Shown piece by piece: positions 28,733-35,855 of a DNA stretch of 64,000 nucleotides; positions within the stretch are counted from its first letter, which is position 1; each line of letters starts with the position of its first letter. A model generated the notes under the pieces. The model searched no databases and was not told the DNA's origin. It saw only the letters and a list, made by a program, of their open reading frames with translations. The DNA is from Xaviernesmea rhizosphaerae (GTDB taxonomy: Bacteria; Pseudomonadota; Alphaproteobacteria; Rhizobiales; Rhizobiaceae). The stretch lies in assembly GCF_001938945.1 (NCBI RefSeq), contig NZ_MKIO01000024.1, forward strand, positions 228,095 through 292,094, in the 5' to 3' direction. The position numbers and the translations under genes are program-made.

Positions 28733-30289
28733 TCACTCCGCCGCTTCAACGAGGGGCGCAGGCTGGAAATCCTGCGGAAAATGGGTCAGCGCGCTCATGA
28801 CCGGATAGGGCGTGAAGCCGCCCAGCGCACATAGACTGCCGAATTTCATGGTGTTGCAGAGGTCGGTCAGCAGCACCTTGTTCGCTTCGGGCTCGACGCC
28901 TTGCGCGATGCGATCCACCACTTCGACGCCGCGGGTGGAGCCGATGCGGCAGGGCGTGCACTTGCCGCAGCTTTCCACCGCGCAGAACTCGAAGGCGAAG
29001 CGGGCCTGGGCCAGCATGTCGACCGTGTCGTCGAAGACGGTGATGCCGGCATGGCCGATCAGCCCGCCGGCAGCGGTAAAGGCTTCGTAATCGAAGACGG
29101 TGTCGAAGAGATCGCGCGGGAAATAGGCCCCGAGCGGACCCCCCACCTGCACCGCCTTGACCGGACGGCCCGAGGCCGTGCCGCCGCCAATGCCCTCGAC
29201 GATCTCGCCGAGCGTCAGGCCGAAGGCGATCTCGTAGAGGCCGCCATGCTTGATATTGCCGGCAAGCTGGATCGGGATCGTGCCCTTGGAGCGGCCGACG
29301 CCGAAATCGCGGTAGAAGGCGGCGCCGCGGTCGAGGATGATCGGCACGGAGGCGAGCGACAGCACGTTGTTGACCACGGTCGGCCGGCCGAACAGGCCTT
29401 GCAGCGCTGGCAGCGGCGGCTTGGCGCGCACCACGCCGCGTTTGCCTTCCAGGCTGTTGAGAAGCGAGGTTTCCTCGCCGCAGACATAGGCTCCGGCGCC
29501 GGCGCGCACCTCCATATCGAAGGCATGGGCAGAGCCCATCACGGAAAGCCCCAGCACCCCGGCGGCGCGGGCGCGGCGGATCGCCTCTTCCATCACGGCG
29601 ATGGCATGGGGATATTCCGAACGCGTGTAGATATAGCCCTTGGTGGCGCCGACAGCGATGCCGGCAATGGCCATGCCCTCGATCAGCACGAAGGGATCGC
29701 CTTCCATGATCATCCGGTCGGCAAAGGTGCCGGAATCGCCCTCGTCGGCATTGCAGACGATGTATTTCTGGTCGGCTTCGGCGCCGGCCACGGTCTTCCA
29801 TTTCACGCCGGTGGGAAAGCCCGCGCCGCCGCGTCCGCGCAGGCCGCTATCGGTCACCTCGGCAACGATCTGCGCCGGCGTCAGCGACAGGGCCTTTTCC
29901 AGTCCCTTCAGCCCGTCATGGCGGCGATAATCTTCCAGCGAGAGGGGATCGGTGATGCCGCAGCGCGCGAAGGTCAGCCGCGTCTGGCTCTTGAGGAACG
30001 GGATGTCCTCGGTGGCCCCGAGACAGAGCGGGTGGGCGTTGCCGTCGAGCAGCCCTGCATCGAAGAGGCCCGACACGTCCTTGGCCGTAACAGGGCCATA
30101 GGCCACGCGCCCGGTTGCGGTTTCCACCTCGACCAGGGGCTCCAGCCAGATCATGCCGCGCGAACCATTGCGCACCAGCGTCACGTCCAGATTGCGCGCT
30201 TCCGCCTCGCGCCGGATGGCGGCGGCGACGCGATCGGCGCCCAGCGCCACGGCGGCGGCATCGGCGGGAACGAAAAGGGTGATGCTCAC
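28733..30289 (-). CDS. fdsB: NAD-dependent formate dehydrogenase subunit beta
   Basis: 518 residues, NuoF-like, carrying FMN and the NAD site that receives electrons from FdsA. An N-terminal thioredoxin-like part (about 1-110) precedes the NuoF core with GLRGRGGAGFPTGVKW (FMN), CNADEGDSGTFADR, and AYVCGEETSLLNSLEGKRG; the [4Fe-4S] cysteines are in ESCGKCTPCRIG near the C-terminus. The GTG start overlaps the fdsG stop by four bases (GTGA). Electron flow is formate - FdsA - FdsB - NAD+. Confidence 0.95.
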   Translation of the reverse strand: MSITLFVPADAAAVALGADRVAAAIRREAEARNLDVTLVRNGSRGMIWLEPLVEVETATGRVAYGPVTAKDVSGLFDAGLLDGNAHPLCLGATEDIPFLKSQTRLTFARCGITDPLSLEDYRRHDGLKGLEKALSLTPAQIVAEVTDSGLRGRGGAGFPTGVKWKTVAGAEADQKYIVCNADEGDSGTFADRMIMEGDPFVLIEGMAIAGIAVGATKGYIYTRSEYPHAIAVMEEAIRRARAAGVLGLSVMGSAHAFDMEVRAGAGAYVCGEETSLLNSLEGKRGVVRAKPPLPALQGLFGRPTVVNNVLSLASVPIILDRGAAFYRDFGVGRSKGTIPIQLAGNIKHGGLYEIAFGLTLGEIVEGIGGGTASGRPVKAVQVGGPLGAYFPRDLFDTVFDYEAFTAAGGLIGHAGITVFDDTVDMLAQARFAFEFCAVESCGKCTPCRIGSTRGVEVVDRIAQGVEPEANKVLLTDLCNTMKFGSLCALGGFTPYPVMSALTHFPQDFQPAPLVEAAE

Positions 30290-30789
30290 AGGCGGATCTC
30301 CGTCAGATGTTCGGCGAGGCTCTCCTCATCGAGCCGGGCGAGCAGCTCGCCGTCCAGCATGGCGGCCGGGCCGCAGGCGCACAGGCCGAGGCAGAAGACC
30401 GGCTCCAGGGTCACGCGGCCATCGGCCGTGGTCTCGTGCCAGTCGACACCCAGAAGGGCGCGAGCCTTGTCGCCCAGCGCATGCGCGCCCATGGCCTGGC
30501 AGGCCTCGGCGCGACAGAGCTTGAGCACGTGCTGGCCGGCCGGGCGATCGCGGAAATCCGGATAGAAGGTGACGGTGCCGTGCACTTCGGCGCGCGAGAG
30601 ATTGAGCGCGGTCGCGATGATTGGCTTGGCGCCCTCGGGAATATAGCCGAATTCATGCTGAACGGCATGAAGGATCGGAAGGAGCGGCCCTTCCAGCCCG
30701 CGACAGTCGGCGACGATCTCCAGGATGCGTTCCTTGGCAGAGGCCGGGATGCGATCCGCCTCTTCGGGCGCGAGCGTGTGCAAGGTCAT
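30286..30789 (-). CDS. fdsG: NAD-dependent formate dehydrogenase subunit gamma
   Basis: 167 residues, NuoE-like, with a [2Fe-2S] cluster bound by CRAEACQAMG and CLGLCACGPA. The helical N-terminus (ILEIVADCRGLEGPLLPILHAVQHEFGYIPE) is typical. The ATG at 30789 is preceded by GGAGG nine bases away; the frame runs on upstream for 53 codons but those residues are cysteine/arginine-rich and unconserved. First gene of fdsG-fdsB-fdsA-fdhD-fdsD. Confidence 0.95.
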   Translation of the reverse strand: MTLHTLAPEEADRIPASAKERILEIVADCRGLEGPLLPILHAVQHEFGYIPEGAKPIIATALNLSRAEVHGTVTFYPDFRDRPAGQHVLKLCRAEACQAMGAHALGDKARALLGVDWHETTADGRVTLEPVFCLGLCACGPAAMLDGELLARLDEESLAEHLTEIRL

Positions 30790-30945
30790 CAGGTCAGTCC
30801 TCCCAAACCGACAGCGGACAGGCGTGAGTCCGACGTGCCGGGCCAATTCCCTGTTTGCGCGCAGGCACGGCTGGGGACAAACCCCGTTCCCGCTCGCGAC
30901 TGCCGACAGTTCCATCGATGCCCGCACATCATGCCCGGTCGTCCA

Positions 30946-31020
30946 CATTCTATGAGAATGTTGAGTGAGACCGGGCAGGTCAATAATGCCATTCCGTCGC
31001 CTGATAGATTTTATCTATCA
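30946..31020. promoter_or_regulatory. Two palindromes upstream of fds: probable LysR operator region
   Basis: TGATAGATTTTATCTATCA (31002-31020) is a perfect palindrome around a TTT centre, and its core ATAG-N7-CTAT fits the OxyR-class LysR consensus exactly (ATAGnTnnnAnCTAT). CATTCTATGAGAATG (30946-30960) is a second perfect inverted repeat, centred 58 bases closer to fdsG. Two sites spaced like this are usual for LysR activators. The first site overlaps the stop codon of the lysR gene itself. They lie about 160-220 bases upstream of the fdsG start. Confidence 0.55.
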
Positions 31021-31910
31021 AACCGTGCGGCGGCAACGCCCGAGCGGGCGGCATGCAGGAGGGCGGAGACCAGCGGCGTATGCGGCTCGCGATGCGTGGC
31101 CACAAGGCCGACGAGATGGGACGCCTCCGGCTGTATGATCGGGATCATCCGGATTTCCTTCGAGAAACCGAAGGATTCCGCCACGTTGCGGGGCATGATC
31201 GAGGCCCATTGACCGGTGCGGATATGGGAAAACAGCACGATCATCGAGTTGGATTCGAGCGTGGTCCGGGCCGTGACGCCGGCCTCGGCCATGTGGGCAT
31301 TGATGATCCGCCGGTTCTGCATGTCCGGGGTCAATAGGCAAAGCCGAAGATGCGAGACCTCGGCCCAGCTCACGTGCTCGCGATCGGACAGCGGCGTGCC
31401 CGCGCCCGTGATCAGGTGGTAACGCTCGTGATAGAGCGGCACCGTCGTCACCCGTCCGAGCGGTTCGTTGTCGAGATAGGTGATGCCGGCATCGATCTCG
31501 AGATTCTCGATCTGGCTCAGGACCTGCAGCGAGGTGCGCGACGTCACGGAGAAGGTCACGTCGGGATGGCGTGCCTGGAAGGGCTCGGTGAGGCGCGGCA
31601 CCATGGCGAGCGCTGTCGGGATGACGGCAATGCGCATATGGCCCGAGAGACCCTTGCGGGCGGCGCGCATCTCCTCGCGCATGGTGCGGGTATCGCCGAC
31701 GATGCGCCGCGCCCATTCGAGCACGCGCTGTCCCTCGGGCGTCAGGCCCTGGAAGCGCGAGCCGCGCACCACCAGCGACACGCCGAGCTGCTCCTCCAGC
31801 TGGCGCAGGGCGGCCGACAGCGTCGGCTGGGAAATGCCGAGTTCCTCGGCGGCCCGTCCGAAATGGCGCTCCTGCGCCAGGGTGATGAAGAATTCCAGCT
31901 TGTCGATCAT
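31011..31910 (-). CDS. LysR-family regulator of the formate dehydrogenase cluster
   Basis: 299 residues. The N-terminal winged helix-turn-helix (FFITLAQERHFGRAAEELGISQPTLSAALRQLEEQLG, residues 7-43) is followed by a LysR effector domain from about residue 90. It is on the same strand as fdsG, ending 221 bases upstream of it, whereas LysR genes are more often divergent. FdsR of Cupriavidus is a LysR regulator of fds and the best functional parallel; orthology is inferred from position. GGGAG lies five bases before the ATG. Confidence 0.88.
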   Translation of the reverse strand: MIDKLEFFITLAQERHFGRAAEELGISQPTLSAALRQLEEQLGVSLVVRGSRFQGLTPEGQRVLEWARRIVGDTRTMREEMRAARKGLSGHMRIAVIPTALAMVPRLTEPFQARHPDVTFSVTSRTSLQVLSQIENLEIDAGITYLDNEPLGRVTTVPLYHERYHLITGAGTPLSDREHVSWAEVSHLRLCLLTPDMQNRRIINAHMAEAGVTARTTLESNSMIVLFSHIRTGQWASIMPRNVAESFGFSKEIRMIPIIQPEASHLVGLVATHREPHTPLVSALLHAARSGVAAARFDR

Positions 31911-32012
31911 GCCTGCTCCCGGGCGGCCATTCTGGCCGAGCCGGCAGCCGGCAGCAAGGGTGGCCTTATGAGGCTGCCCTGAGCCTTGGTGTAAGGCCCA
32001 CGCGTCTGCGGA

Positions 32013-32687
32013 TCAGAAGCCGGTGCCGCCCCGCAGCTCGTTGGCGATGGTGCGCAGCACGATCTTCAGGTCGAGCATCAGCGAGAAGCGGCGAACATAT
32101 TCGACATCGCAGACGATGCGGCGGATCGCCTTCCAGCGCTGCACGGTGGGGCCGCGCAGGCCCCGCGCCTGGGCCAGGCCCGTCAGGCCGGGGCGCATCA
32201 GGTGGCGGTATTCATAGCCCTGGACCAGATCGGAATAGACGCGGCCGGCGGCCAGCATGTCGGGAACATGCGGTCGCGGGCCGACCAGCGACATGTCGCC
32301 GATCAGCACATTGATCAGCTGCGGCAGCTCGTCGAGATTGGTCTTTCGCAGGAAGCGGCCGACCCGCGTGACGCGCGGATCGCCATCCACCGTCTGCATC
32401 ACGCCGGTGCTGTCGCCCCGGTCGGTATACATCGACCGGAACTTCAGGATCTCGAAGGGAACCTCGTTCAGCCCCGTGCGCATCTGCCGGAACAAGACAG
32501 GCCCCCGGCTTTCGAGCTTGATGGCCAGCGCGACGAGCAGGAGCACGGGGGCGAGGAACACCAGAGCCAGAAGCGAGACGGCGATGTCGATCAGCCGTTT
32601 GATGGCCAGCTGCACCGGCATGTTGGGGACAGCAACGGGCGTAATGAAGACATTGGCGCGCGCATCATACGTGCTGGACGAGTGCAT
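32013..32687 (-). CDS. ExoY-like polyprenyl-phosphate sugar-1-phosphate transferase
   Basis: About 224 residues of the bacterial sugar transferase family, which begins exopolysaccharide repeat-unit assembly by moving a sugar-1-phosphate to undecaprenyl phosphate. After one membrane helix (LAIKRLIDIAVSLLALVFLAPVLLLVALAIKLESRGP), the catalytic core has KFRSMYTD, RVTRVGRFLRKTNLDELPQLINVL and DMSLVGPRPHVPDM. I use the ATG at 32687 (GGAGA nine bases upstream); ATGs at 32705 and 32801 are alternatives that add a short basic N-terminus. No other polysaccharide genes are adjacent on this side. Confidence 0.85.
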   Translation of the reverse strand: MHSSSTYDARANVFITPVAVPNMPVQLAIKRLIDIAVSLLALVFLAPVLLLVALAIKLESRGPVLFRQMRTGLNEVPFEILKFRSMYTDRGDSTGVMQTVDGDPRVTRVGRFLRKTNLDELPQLINVLIGDMSLVGPRPHVPDMLAAGRVYSDLVQGYEYRHLMRPGLTGLAQARGLRGPTVQRWKAIRRIVCDVEYVRRFSLMLDLKIVLRTIANELRGGTGF

Positions 32688-32868
32688 CGACAATTTCTCC
32701 GACATTGGGCCAAACTTCCCGGATCGCTGCGACCGCGCGGCTGATATAAGCCGGTCCGCGGCAGCTCTCGTTTTCAAACGTTCGCAAAACGAATGGCTCA
32801 TCGGCCGGTATCCTCCCGACCCGGTCGATCAGCCTCATCTTCCGGCAAGCACCGCATAAACGTGCCAT
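32665..32868 (-). CDS. Possible small protein upstream of the sugar transferase
   Basis: A 67-residue frame, MARLCGACRKMRLIDRVGRIPADEPF onward, ending EIVDALVQHV. Composition looks protein-like and it has a CxxC pair, but I know no family and the ribosome-binding site is weak (GGGTGA). It overlaps the start of the transferase by 23 bases in another frame, which would couple them. If the transferase starts at 32801 instead, this frame is probably spurious. Confidence 0.25.
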   Translation of the reverse strand: MARLCGACRKMRLIDRVGRIPADEPFVLRTFENESCRGPAYISRAVAAIREVWPNVGEIVDALVQHV

Positions 32869-33302
32869 AACGCGTCACCCGCGAGGATGATGCGCCGCCT
32901 CATTCAACACCCGTTTCGTCCGATTGCTGCATTGCGTTTCAAAGTGGAACAAGTGGCTGTCTCATGATGAGAATTGCCGCCAGTCTATTCCGCCTTTAAG
33001 ACGCTGTCCCCGTTCAATCCCAAGTCTTTATGGGCTTTTGTTGGGTAACGAGATATTAAAAGAACGCCGATCTGGCAAGATGGCGCAGCGCAAAACTCGA
33101 CCTGCTTGGTTAATTGCGGGCGACGTATGCCGCTCCTTCAAGGCTGGCGCTCATACCAAGGCTCGCTGATAGGAACCCATAGGATGGCACAGGCTTGATC
33201 GCTGGCACGGCGCGGTGTCGAGGTCCTCGACCGATGCGATGGCATCGCTCTTCGGACCCCTCCGAGCCGGAAACGACGGGAAGACGGTCCTATGGGTTCC
33301 TA
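32869..33302. other. Gene-poor stretch upstream of the sugar transferase
   Basis: No convincing gene. The left part (32930-33120) is more AT-rich than its surroundings and could hold the promoter of the transferase; I see no confident -35/-10 pair. The right part is occupied by the inverted repeat listed separately. An 81-codon plus-strand frame at 32924-33169 ends inside the left arm and is rejected. Confidence 0.5.
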
Positions 33303-33319
33303 TCAGCGAGCCTTGGTAT
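33153..33319. repeat. Perfect 32-bp inverted repeat flanking 103 bases
   Basis: Left arm 33153-33184 (begins ATACCAAGGCTCGCTGATAG) and right arm 33288-33319 are exact reverse complements over 32 bases. The right arm contains the last four codons and stop (TKAR*) of the gene at 33303-34271; the left arm is therefore an inverted copy of that gene end. The 103-base spacer contains smaller hairpins (GTCGAG-GTC-CTCGAC). No target-site duplication or recombinase gene was found next to it. It may be a miniature element, an invertible segment, or a large hairpin. Confidence 0.85.
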
Positions 33320-34271
33320 CAGTCGGAACCGGCCCCGTCAGCGCGCGCAAGTCGACCGTCCCCGTCTCGAACAGAGGCGAGGTGCGGGCAAGCGGCAGCC
33401 ATTGCTCGCGGTCGAAGAAGCGCTCGTAAGGCGTTCGCGCCTGGGGCCGGCGCGCCTCGGCGGCCAGGAAATTATAGCGCGGCGTCTCGCCGAATTCCTT
33501 CCTCAGCTGCAGGCGGCTGCCGAAGTCGCGCTGGTCGAAGATCTCGGCCTTAAGAATGCGCCGGGCGATCTCGCCGGCATCCTCCCACTGCACCTGTTTG
33601 AAGAACAGCGCCGCCGCCTTGCTCGCAAGGGCCAGAACGGCCTCGCGGTCTGCAGGGTTCTCGATGTTCATCTTGATGCGGAAGGTGTCGAAGGCATCCA
33701 TGCGGGGGCCATGGACATAAACGAAGACGGAGGATTGCTGCGGCCCGTCATCGACGATCTCCTCGCCATTCTCGTCGCGCGCAGGCGGAGCGGTGGAAGG
33801 GGCCGGCGGTTCGCCGACGGGCACGATTACGGAACATTCGAAGCCGGCCGCGCCAAGGCCGCCCAGGCCGCTCGCGCTTGGCGCCCAGACCATCGGGCTG
33901 AAGCCCGCCTTGTCGAAGGCTTCGCACAATCCGGCCGGTGGATCGAGGATACGGCGCACGAAGGACTGTTCCGGTGCGTTCAGTTCCCCCATCAGCCTTG
34001 CCGGCAGCTGCACCCGGGGCGCCGGCAGACGCGCGGTCTTTTCCAGAAGCGGAAAGGCGGGCGGCTCGGCCGGTGTCGTCGTCAGGCTTTCGATCTGCGC
34101 GAAGACCTTTTGCGGATCGAGCCCGAAACGCTGCATCAGAAGCTTGAGATTGCGCATGTCCTGCGCCAGCAGCACGGTCAGGCCGATCGCCAGGCTGACG
34201 AGAAGGAGCGCGCTCAGGAACACGGCCCAGCCGGCGCGTCTCCTGCGCTTGCGCTCGCGGATCTCTTTCAT
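33303..34271 (-). CDS. Membrane-anchored hypothetical protein (DUF6030-like)
   Basis: 322 residues. A very basic cytoplasmic start (MKEIRERKRRRRAGW) precedes one membrane helix (about 14-35) and a long periplasmic domain with three cysteines or fewer and segments FVRRILDPPAGLCEAFDKAGFSP and FVYVHGPRMDAFDTFRIKMNI. This resembles a family of uncharacterised rhizobial proteins I recall as DUF6030; function unknown. Of two ATGs, 34271 has AGGAGA upstream (12 bases), while 34313 has its purine tract too close. Its last codons and stop lie in the right arm of the inverted repeat, so the natural C-terminus may have been altered. Confidence 0.7.
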   Translation of the reverse strand: MKEIRERKRRRRAGWAVFLSALLLVSLAIGLTVLLAQDMRNLKLLMQRFGLDPQKVFAQIESLTTTPAEPPAFPLLEKTARLPAPRVQLPARLMGELNAPEQSFVRRILDPPAGLCEAFDKAGFSPMVWAPSASGLGGLGAAGFECSVIVPVGEPPAPSTAPPARDENGEEIVDDGPQQSSVFVYVHGPRMDAFDTFRIKMNIENPADREAVLALASKAAALFFKQVQWEDAGEIARRILKAEIFDQRDFGSRLQLRKEFGETPRYNFLAAEARRPQARTPYERFFDREQWLPLARTSPLFETGTVDLRALTGPVPTDTKAR

Positions 34272-34410
34272 GGCGACAGGCGGTCTCCTGCGGTGGCGTT
34301 CTCCCGGGCGCATCCTTCCTTCAGATCGTGATCGATTTAAGGAGAATTATGCAGCGGATTGCGTGCATTTTCCCGCCGTCCGGGCCCGCGGTAAAGCGGC
34401 GAGGCGATCC

Positions 34411-34626
34411 TTAGAGGATCCCGCGGCTCGACTGCGGCACAGGCCTGAAACGGGCGATTATGATCGTATAGGCCAGCAGAATCGGCCAGGCGAGGCAGGC
34501 GCCGAGACCGAGAAACCGCATGGCATCCCAGCGGCCGGCGCCGACGGTTTCACCCTCGCGCAGAGTGTTGTCGAGAAAGATGATCACGACCAGGGCGTAG
34601 AAGGCCAGAAAGATGGTCAGCAGCAT
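34411..34626 (-). CDS. Small two-helix membrane protein
   Basis: 71 residues: helix one MLLTIFLAFYALVVIIFLD, a short polar loop NTLREGETVGAGRW, helix two FLGLGACLAWPILLAYTIII, then a basic tail. GGAG is six bases before the ATG at 34626, which supports a real gene of this size; the longer frame to 34731 lacks such a site. No family recognised. It lies between the DUF6030-like gene and a LysR regulator, same strand. Confidence 0.65.
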   Translation of the reverse strand: MLLTIFLAFYALVVIIFLDNTLREGETVGAGRWDAMRFLGLGACLAWPILLAYTIIIARFRPVPQSSRGIL

Positions 34627-34760
34627 CGTCGGCTCCGCATCGTGGTTTCCTGTCAGGCGGCCCGCCCGCGCTGTGGCGGGAAGGCTGGTGCCGTGCCCGT
34701 TCTGCGTCCGCCACGCCTGTTCCTGCCCCATGTTTTTGCCGCAGGAAGGTTAACTTTTCG

Positions 34761-35729
34761 TTATCGCGGCCTCTCTCCCGGTTGCGTTGCCTCGGGGGGC
34801 GCGGCGGGCAGGTCTGGCGGCTGTATACCGGTGGCGCCGATGAGATGGGCATGGAGCCGCAGCGCTTCGGGCGTGCTCGCCCGGCTGCGGGGCAGGCCGA
34901 GATGGTAGCCATAGCCGGTTTCCAGGAGATCGCGGCCGAGCACGACCAGGCGGCCCTCGCCAACGAGATCGCCGATCAGGCCAAGGCTGCCGAGCGCGAC
35001 GCCATCGCCGTCCAGCGCCGCCTCGATCGCCAGGCTGTAGAGGGAGAAGGACACGCGCGCCCGGCCGGGCGGCGCATGTGGCGGCGTCTTCAGCCGGGCG
35101 AACCATTGGCGAAACGAGATCCAGTGGGCATTGGCGCGGCTGTAATCGATCAGGTCCAGGCGGGCGATCTCGTCCGCCGAGAGCCTTTGCGGCGCGGCGA
35201 TCCCCAGGCGCTGGAGATAGGCCGGGGCCGCCACCGGCGCGAGCACCTCCGGCACCAGCGGCGTCAGCGCCCAGCGGGGATGATCGCCGGTCGAATAGAG
35301 GATGACCAGGTCATGGCTTTCCGCCGCCAGTTCCGGCAGGGCATCCGTCGTCAGCAGCGAGAGCGAAATGCCGGGATGCTGGGCGGAAAAGCTGCGCAGA
35401 CGCCGGCCGAGCCAGAGATGGGAGACGGAGCCGCTGGCGGCCAGCGCAATCGTGCCGCCGGTCTGCGGGCGGAAGGGCTCCAGGCTTTCCTCCAGATAGT
35501 CCAGCGTTGCCCGTATCCGGCGAAAGAGATGGTCGCCCTCGGGCGTCAGCGTCAGGTTCTTGCCGCTGCGGTGAAACAGGGCAGCGCCCAGATGCTCCTC
35601 CAGCGCCTTGATCCGCCGGCTGACCGCCGCCTGCGTTACGTTCAGCTCGCGGCCCGCGCGCGAGAAGTTCATGTGCCGGCAGGCGGCATCGAACACGCGG
35701 AAGGCTTCGAGAGGAATATGGGCCAGCAT
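34761..35729 (-). CDS. LysR-family regulator, GcvA-like
   Basis: 322 residues. The N-terminal HTH has the GcvA/AmpR-type sequence LEAFRVFDAACRHMNFSRAGRELNVTQAAVSRRIKALEEHLG; the effector domain follows from about residue 90. The last 20 residues are Pro/Glu-rich. It is divergent from an iron alcohol dehydrogenase gene with 126 bases between starts, so it probably controls that gene and the enolase-superfamily gene beyond. The inducer is unknown. Confidence 0.88.
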   Translation of the reverse strand: MLAHIPLEAFRVFDAACRHMNFSRAGRELNVTQAAVSRRIKALEEHLGAALFHRSGKNLTLTPEGDHLFRRIRATLDYLEESLEPFRPQTGGTIALAASGSVSHLWLGRRLRSFSAQHPGISLSLLTTDALPELAAESHDLVILYSTGDHPRWALTPLVPEVLAPVAAPAYLQRLGIAAPQRLSADEIARLDLIDYSRANAHWISFRQWFARLKTPPHAPPGRARVSFSLYSLAIEAALDGDGVALGSLGLIGDLVGEGRLVVLGRDLLETGYGYHLGLPRSRASTPEALRLHAHLIGATGIQPPDLPAAPPEATQPGERPR

Positions 35730-35855
35730 GATCTCATATCATCCATTTGCCTGAAGAAAGGCCGGATTTGAGACTAGGGCTGTTTCAGGCAGGGTGAAAG
35801 GGCGAAAGCGTCATGGCAGGGGCGGGGGCCGCTCCGCGCGGCGCAGGGGAGTTCC

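Noticed and set aside
26488..28800. Very long open frame (about 770 codons) on the plus strand opposite fdsA
   Set aside because: It is the antisense shadow of a high-GC gene: low-complexity Arg/His/Gly-rich composition, no family motifs, and it fully overlaps a strongly supported enzyme.
32924..33169. 81-codon plus-strand frame ending in the left inverted-repeat arm
   Set aside because: No ribosome-binding site, mixed composition, and its ending TKAR is an accident of the inverted copy of a gene end.
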